From Cubamyces lactineus (lineage: Eukaryota > Basidiomycota > Agaricomycetes > Polyporales > Polyporaceae), in contig JACDTU010000001.1 in NCBI GenBank assembly GCA_022376465.1, forward strand, positions 310,001-374,000: a DNA stretch of 64,000 nt. The letters are read 5' to 3'. Of this stretch, positions 59,749-64,000 are shown in pieces. Each line of letters opens with the position of its first letter. Position 1 is the first letter of the stretch. Made by a program: the position numbers and the translations under genes. Below the pieces are notes generated by a model. The model saw nothing but the letters and a program-made list of their open reading frames with translations. It did no database searches and was not told the origin of the DNA.

Positions 59749-61788
59749 TTATGCGCCGGCCTTCCAGTATGCGATGTCACCATCGATCACTGACAGGCAC
59801 GATATCAATACTATGGTCTACAGCGACAATGAATGATGCTTTACTCACTCTCGTACGGCTTGCCTTGTTGCCTGAGTTTGCCGGCAGCCTTGACAGCTGC
59901 TTCGCTGCCATACTCGCGGAGGTCCTCGTAGCTCATAATCTCACCGCACACGAACTTGTTCTCAAAGTCCGAGCTGTGCATCTGATCAGCATCCTGTGCA
60001 GGCGATAGCGGCGGGTGGGCACTCACTGGATGACACCAGCAGCCTGAGGCGCCTTCGTACCCCTGCGGATCGTCCAAGCGCGTACTTCGTCAGGACCGCA
60101 GGTGAAGTAACGGATGAGGTCGAGGCTCGCATAACCGGCCTGGGTAATCTTGCCCAGCGCACTCGTCACGCCAAGCTTCTGCTCCTCCTCTTTGCGCTCC
60201 TCGTCTGACATGTTTGCCAGACGCTCCTCGAGCGCGACGGAGAAGGGGATGAGCGGGTCGCCGGGGTTGTGCTCGTCGATCCAGGCCTTGATCTTCGGTA
60301 GCCTGAAGTAATACATGTGAATGGGAAGAATAGGACTACAAGAAACGAAAGCTTAACTCACCACTTGTTCTTCTTGCGGATGTAGTCACGCTCGCTCAAG
60401 TTAACAAGGTACGTAACAGGCTTGGCAGTGAGCAACTGGAGACCGTTTACAACGTCGATCTAGCGAGAGCAACTTGTCAGCACCTGTATGTATGATCTTA
60501 TACGGATGAAGGGGGTCAGAAAGAAAGTTATCTCATGGGCATATTGGGGCGTTACTCCCGCCTCGGCGAGCTGGGTTAGATCGAGCCTCGGGCTCTTTGT
60601 CATCAGGTAGAAATGAACCGAAACTAAGCTCGGGCAAGAATTGGGAGGTCATATTCACCTGTGGAGTGCTGGTCAGTATCTTGTCATATACGTGGAAGTG
60701 ACATTATACGAAGAAAACGCAATAGAAATAAACGAATCAGATGGATCCATAATCTCACAGGCATACTGGGGCGTTACTCCCGCCTCGACGAGCTGGGTTA
60801 TATCGAGCGTTGGTGCTCTTTATCATCACGAAGCTATCTACAACGAAAGCATACATGGAATTGGATACGTACCTCTTTGTTGTTCCATTCGACCTTGCGA
60901 ACATCCTTGTTCTCCTTCGTCAGGACGTCGTAGATCTTCTGGACGGTAGCGATCTCCTCCTTCTTCGCTTTGTCAGCCAAACTCGTGTTACCAAGAGCGC
61001 GACCGGTCTTCTTCAGGCCATCGAGGTGCTTCTCAACCCACTCAATGTCCTTCAAGCGAAGCTCGGTGGAGATGATCTCCATGTCACGGCAGGGGTCGAC
61101 GTCGCCCTCGACATGGATAACCTCGGCGTCATCGAACGCGCGTACGACCTGGAAGATACCATCAACGGCGCGGACATGCGACAAGAACGCGTTTCCGAGG
61201 CCGGCACCTGTTGACGCGCCCTATGAATGTTATTAGCATTGCATCCCTGATTAGTTGGTATGGCATGGTGAAAACTTACAGCAGTCAAACCGGCGATATC
61301 GATACACGTCAGGAATGCGGGCACCTTCGATGCCGGCTTGTAGAGGTCGCACAACCAGTCGAAACGAGGATCGGGGACAGGAATGCGCGCTTCCTACGCA
61401 TATCCTCGTCAGAAATTTCCGCGACTAAGCCATAATGCACGCCGCATCGCGATTCGCATGAAAACGCGACACGACCGACGTGCTTCGCTTGGGCACTCAC
61501 CTCAGGGTTGATTGTGGCATAGGGGAAGTTTGCGGCCTTTCCAAGGTCTGTCGGCACTCAAGTCAACCTACGCCTCCAGATTTCCAACGAAGTACCGACC
61601 TGTTTTTGACAGCACGTTGAAGAACGAGGACTTTCCTACGTTCGGGAGGCCTGCAGCAGCGTCCAGGTGACTTACAGCAGCGACAAGACTGACAACTGGA
61701 ACAGACCTACGATACCGATCTTCAGGTTGTTTCCTGGCCTCCCGAGGAGAATCTTCTTCTCAGCGGCGGCTGCCTTCTTTGGCGGCAT
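59749..61788 (-). CDS. OLA1: Obg-like ATPase 1 (YchF/OLA1 family)
   Basis: From ATG 61788 ([20 protein letters not shown], then [20 protein letters not shown] with the P-loop). Exons continue with [39 protein letters not shown] (switch II/G3 region), [35 protein letters not shown], then [14 protein letters not shown], with the NxxE that replaces NKxD and gives ATP preference, a coiled coil, and the TGS-like end ([15 protein letters not shown] [43 protein letters not shown]). Length and motif order match cytosolic OLA1, a ribosome- and proteasome-associated stress regulator. One intron (about 60480-60866) is far longer than the others and holds a repeat. An open frame extends upstream of 61788; MPPKK is the conserved start. 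Confidence 0.92.
60534..60834. repeat. Direct repeat of about 78 bases inside an OLA1 intron
   Basis: About 60534-60612 and 60757-60834 share roughly 78 bases at about 85 percent identity (core GGGGCGTTACTCCCGCCTCG). On the minus strand both read LD(L/I)TQL(A/V)EAGVTPQYA(H/C)EI in an open frame. They are not needed for the OLA1 frame. Confidence 0.75.
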
Positions 61789-62249
61789 GTTTCTCTTCTT
61801 TTTCGCAGAGACTACGCTGGATGCGTGGAATGCCTTACGGAGGCTTTGGAGATGAACCTGTGCGCCAAAAGCGCGAAGGGAAGATGGTGGTGGTTGGGAG
61901 AGATGGGAGACGCAAGAGCGCAAAGCCAAAAGCTGCAGACATCGATCAAGCTGCATCGAATTTTCGGCGGACGACTCGTGAGCAAAACCAGAAAATCAAA
62001 CAAAGTTTCGCTGGCGTTCGCATTTCTGAGATTGCGCGGAGTCTGAATCTCGACTGATCTCGCCTATCAATCCAGTTCGCATGCTTTCGGCATCGCTCGG
62101 CATGCGTTCATTCTTAGCTGCATTTCGTGGAACTTTCGGGCTTCCTGGACTCCACTCAAGACGTCGACTGTGAACGCGACGAGCAGAGGACAGTCACTCC
62201 TTGCTCTCGAACCGCCACCACGAGCCCAACGGAGGCCACGACCCCCGCG

Positions 62250-62960
62250 ATGAGACCTTTCGCATTCGTCACCACTCTGCTGACGCTCTGCGCTGGCTTC
62301 GTGCATGCCCAGGAGATCACGACTACGGACGAGTGAGTCTGCAGCGTTTCCTTCCTGCTGCGGTGGCTTGACCTTTGACACCTTTGCACCAGACTGGGTC
62401 AGACGGTCGTTGAGTTGATCACCATCGATCCTAACCTTGGCATCCCTACCACGGAAACTCTGTGCGTACACCGCAAGGTCATCGGTTGTATCCTTATTGA
62501 CTTACCCTATCACACACAGACAAACGCTCACGACTACGACTACTCCTGCTGCTGCGGTGCCCGATCCGCAACAAGGGCCCGTAGGGCAACCACAGCCAAC
62601 AGTCGGCGATGCTGGTCCCACTGTCTACACGTACACGACAACTGACGCGTCAGGTACGTAATTGTGGGATGGTAGAGAGACCTCTCTCTCTCCTTGTGCT
62701 CACTATATCCTCTTCCAGGTGAAACAGTAGCTGTGGTCGACACGTTCACGCCCGTATTCATGCCCACGAGTACCTGGGTCAGCGCGTCTTCGGGTACGAT
62801 ACTGGACTATAGCTCCTGGCGCAAAGAGGTCGGCACGAACACCGTTGCTCCTCCCATTAGCGGTGCTGTCACCAGGTGGTCTGTCGGCTCGGGCTGGCTG
62901 GGCATTACTGCAAGTGTATGTGCTGGCATTGCCGGCGGGGCCTGGCTCGCACTGGCTTAG
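62250..62960 (+). CDS. Small secreted, probably GPI-anchored protein
   Basis: From ATG 62250: the signal peptide RPFAFVTTLLTLCAGFVHA is followed by QEITTTDE. Exons continue with LGQTVVELITIDPNLGIPTT, a Thr/Pro-rich stretch (TTTTTPAAAVPDPQQGP), VYTYTTTDASG, ETVAVVDTFTPVFMPTSTWV, SSGTILDYSSW and a hydrophobic end (GWLGITASVCAGIAGGAWLALA, core TASVCAGIAGGAWLALA) without polar tail, as expected of a GPI-attachment signal. About 170 residues, introns of 50-70 nt. The TP(T/V)F.PT…GTI…Y pattern is common in small basidiomycete surface proteins of unknown role. It is divergent from OLA1, 461 bases between starts. No enzyme motif is seen. Confidence 0.7.
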
Positions 62961-63700
62961 CAAGTCAAGTCGCCGCCAGGGCGACGCTTTTGTTTTCATG
63001 GACGGACCGGACTTGTGCTATTCCGAGGCTGCAGCTGGTAGATGCAGTGTTCACAGACTATTTTTGACGACCCTTCACGAACATTTATCAAGTCAGCTTA
63101 TACGCCTTTGTATCATCTAAACTTTGATGTACCCATAGCTTGCTAGACATACCAACACTTGGTTCTATTTTGACCAGCCAATCGATCTGCGAATTGTCTC
63201 CGACCAGTGCCATGGGCGCCTAATGAACGGGGGACGCGTGCACCCAACGTGTATCTACATGCAGCTAATTGCCCCTCAGCCAGTCTTCTTTTTCATGTTG
63301 TCAGGAGAGCCATGGCTCTGCAGTTCTATCATGATAACGGGAGGATCTGGCAAGAGCCAAAACTTATTCGACGCCCTACTTTTCAGTAGTGGCTGTGCCT
63401 GATCAACCGTCAATGCGTTCACCGGGCTGAACGCTCTCCGCGTAAGCGATGAAGTCGAAATTGTCTGCCTTAACAAAGCCCTTGGTCCAGGACGTGCTAT
63501 ATCCTCGCGCGCGTCGCGACTAGTCACTAGTGGCAGTAGTAACTTCCGCCGCGGCCCTAGTACGCGTGCTTGACTTGGCCTGTAGCGGAGTGCACGTGAT
63601 CGAAGCGCGTCTGTGAGCGTCTACTTGCCGCTGCTTGCCGGCTTACTGAGCCAGACGCGACTCGGAGTTTCCGCCACAGTGGCTTTCTTGACCTCCATCC
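62961..63700. other. Intergenic
   Basis: No gene is supported; upstream region of the transporter at the window edge. Confidence 0.5.
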
Positions 63701-63831
63701 TGTCTCTCCCAACGTACTCTTCATGAGAAGCTAGACATATCCATGCTCTCACTCTCAGGATGCGTCAGGTCCGTCACTCGAGCGACTCGAGCACCTGGAC
63801 CCTCTGTGCTAATACACGTCTAGGCGGCTAC

Positions 63832-64000
63832 GGAGGACTTCCCGCCATGTTTCCGATAGCACCGTGGACGGAGGCCATGGTGACTTCACGGTATGTTTGC
63901 GCACGTTTCGATCATCCTGAATGAGTATTTCGCCTAAACTGCGTCTAGGCAAGGGCTGTCCTGTTAGGACTAATCATCGGCTGTCTGCTATGCTTCACGA
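63832..64000 (+). CDS. OPT-family oligopeptide/siderophore transporter, 5' end only (cut by window edge)
   Basis: An exon after an acceptor near 63822 reads RTSRHVSDSTVDGGHGDFT. It ends at a GTATGT donor at about 63893, and joins in phase 0 after CGTCTAG to ARAVLLGLIIGCLLCFT, which runs to the window end. The last piece is the first transmembrane helix of OPT transporters (usually followed by NMYFGLQTGW). The start codon lies further upstream and was not resolved. Known members import small peptides or metal chelates across the plasma membrane. Only about 35 residues are visible. Confidence 0.5.

Overview
The window looks like nuclear DNA of an agaricomycete (mushroom-forming basidiomycete). 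Genes are cut by many 45-70 nt GT-AG introns. A KDZ-type transposase, a DUF6534 membrane protein, a GH71 alpha-1,3-glucanase and a SARAF homologue are all typical of that group. All identifications come from reading the sequence; no database search was run.

Layout. 1-830 is an inverted/tandem repeat block. 2112-8986 is a candidate KDZ DNA transposon with a SUMO-interaction-motif protein, a complete 1189-residue multi-exon transposase and a small third gene. 9039-9760 holds short repeats and a tRNA-like Pol III candidate. 9821-12521 holds two broken or altered copies of a 3-ketodihydrosphingosine reductase gene. 15-55 kb is dominated by eleven diverged copies of one uncharacterised gene family of about 225-245 residues, interleaved with single conserved genes: an alpha-oxoamine (BioF-like) synthase, an Ivy1-like BAR protein, a Ser/Thr-rich single-pass membrane protein, a 3-oxoacyl-CoA-reductase-like SDR, SARAF and DUF6534. 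From 55 kb the window returns to ordinary conserved genes: a quinone-reductase-like oxidoreductase, GH71, the Obg-like ATPase OLA1, a GPI-anchor candidate and the 5' end of an OPT transporter cut by the window edge.

The eleven-gene family is the most unusual content. It has two subfamilies. Subfamily A (seven genes; called A1 15132, A2 22994-, A3 28426, A4 37966, A5 40281, A6 49340-, A7 53987) has a longer first exon and five coding exons. Subfamily B (four genes; B1 24630, B2 45353-, B3 47331-, B4 52330-) lacks about 22 N-terminal residues and appears to have its TGA stop codon split (T|GA) by a last intron. No member shows a signal peptide or a membrane segment, so they read as soluble intracellular proteins of unknown function. 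A2 and A7 are near-identical inverted copies 31 kb apart, which suggests recent duplication or gene conversion.

Several multi-kilobase stretches between these genes hold no gene I can support. Short-exon genes could still be hidden there, since the DUF6534 gene was found only by piecing together very small exons.
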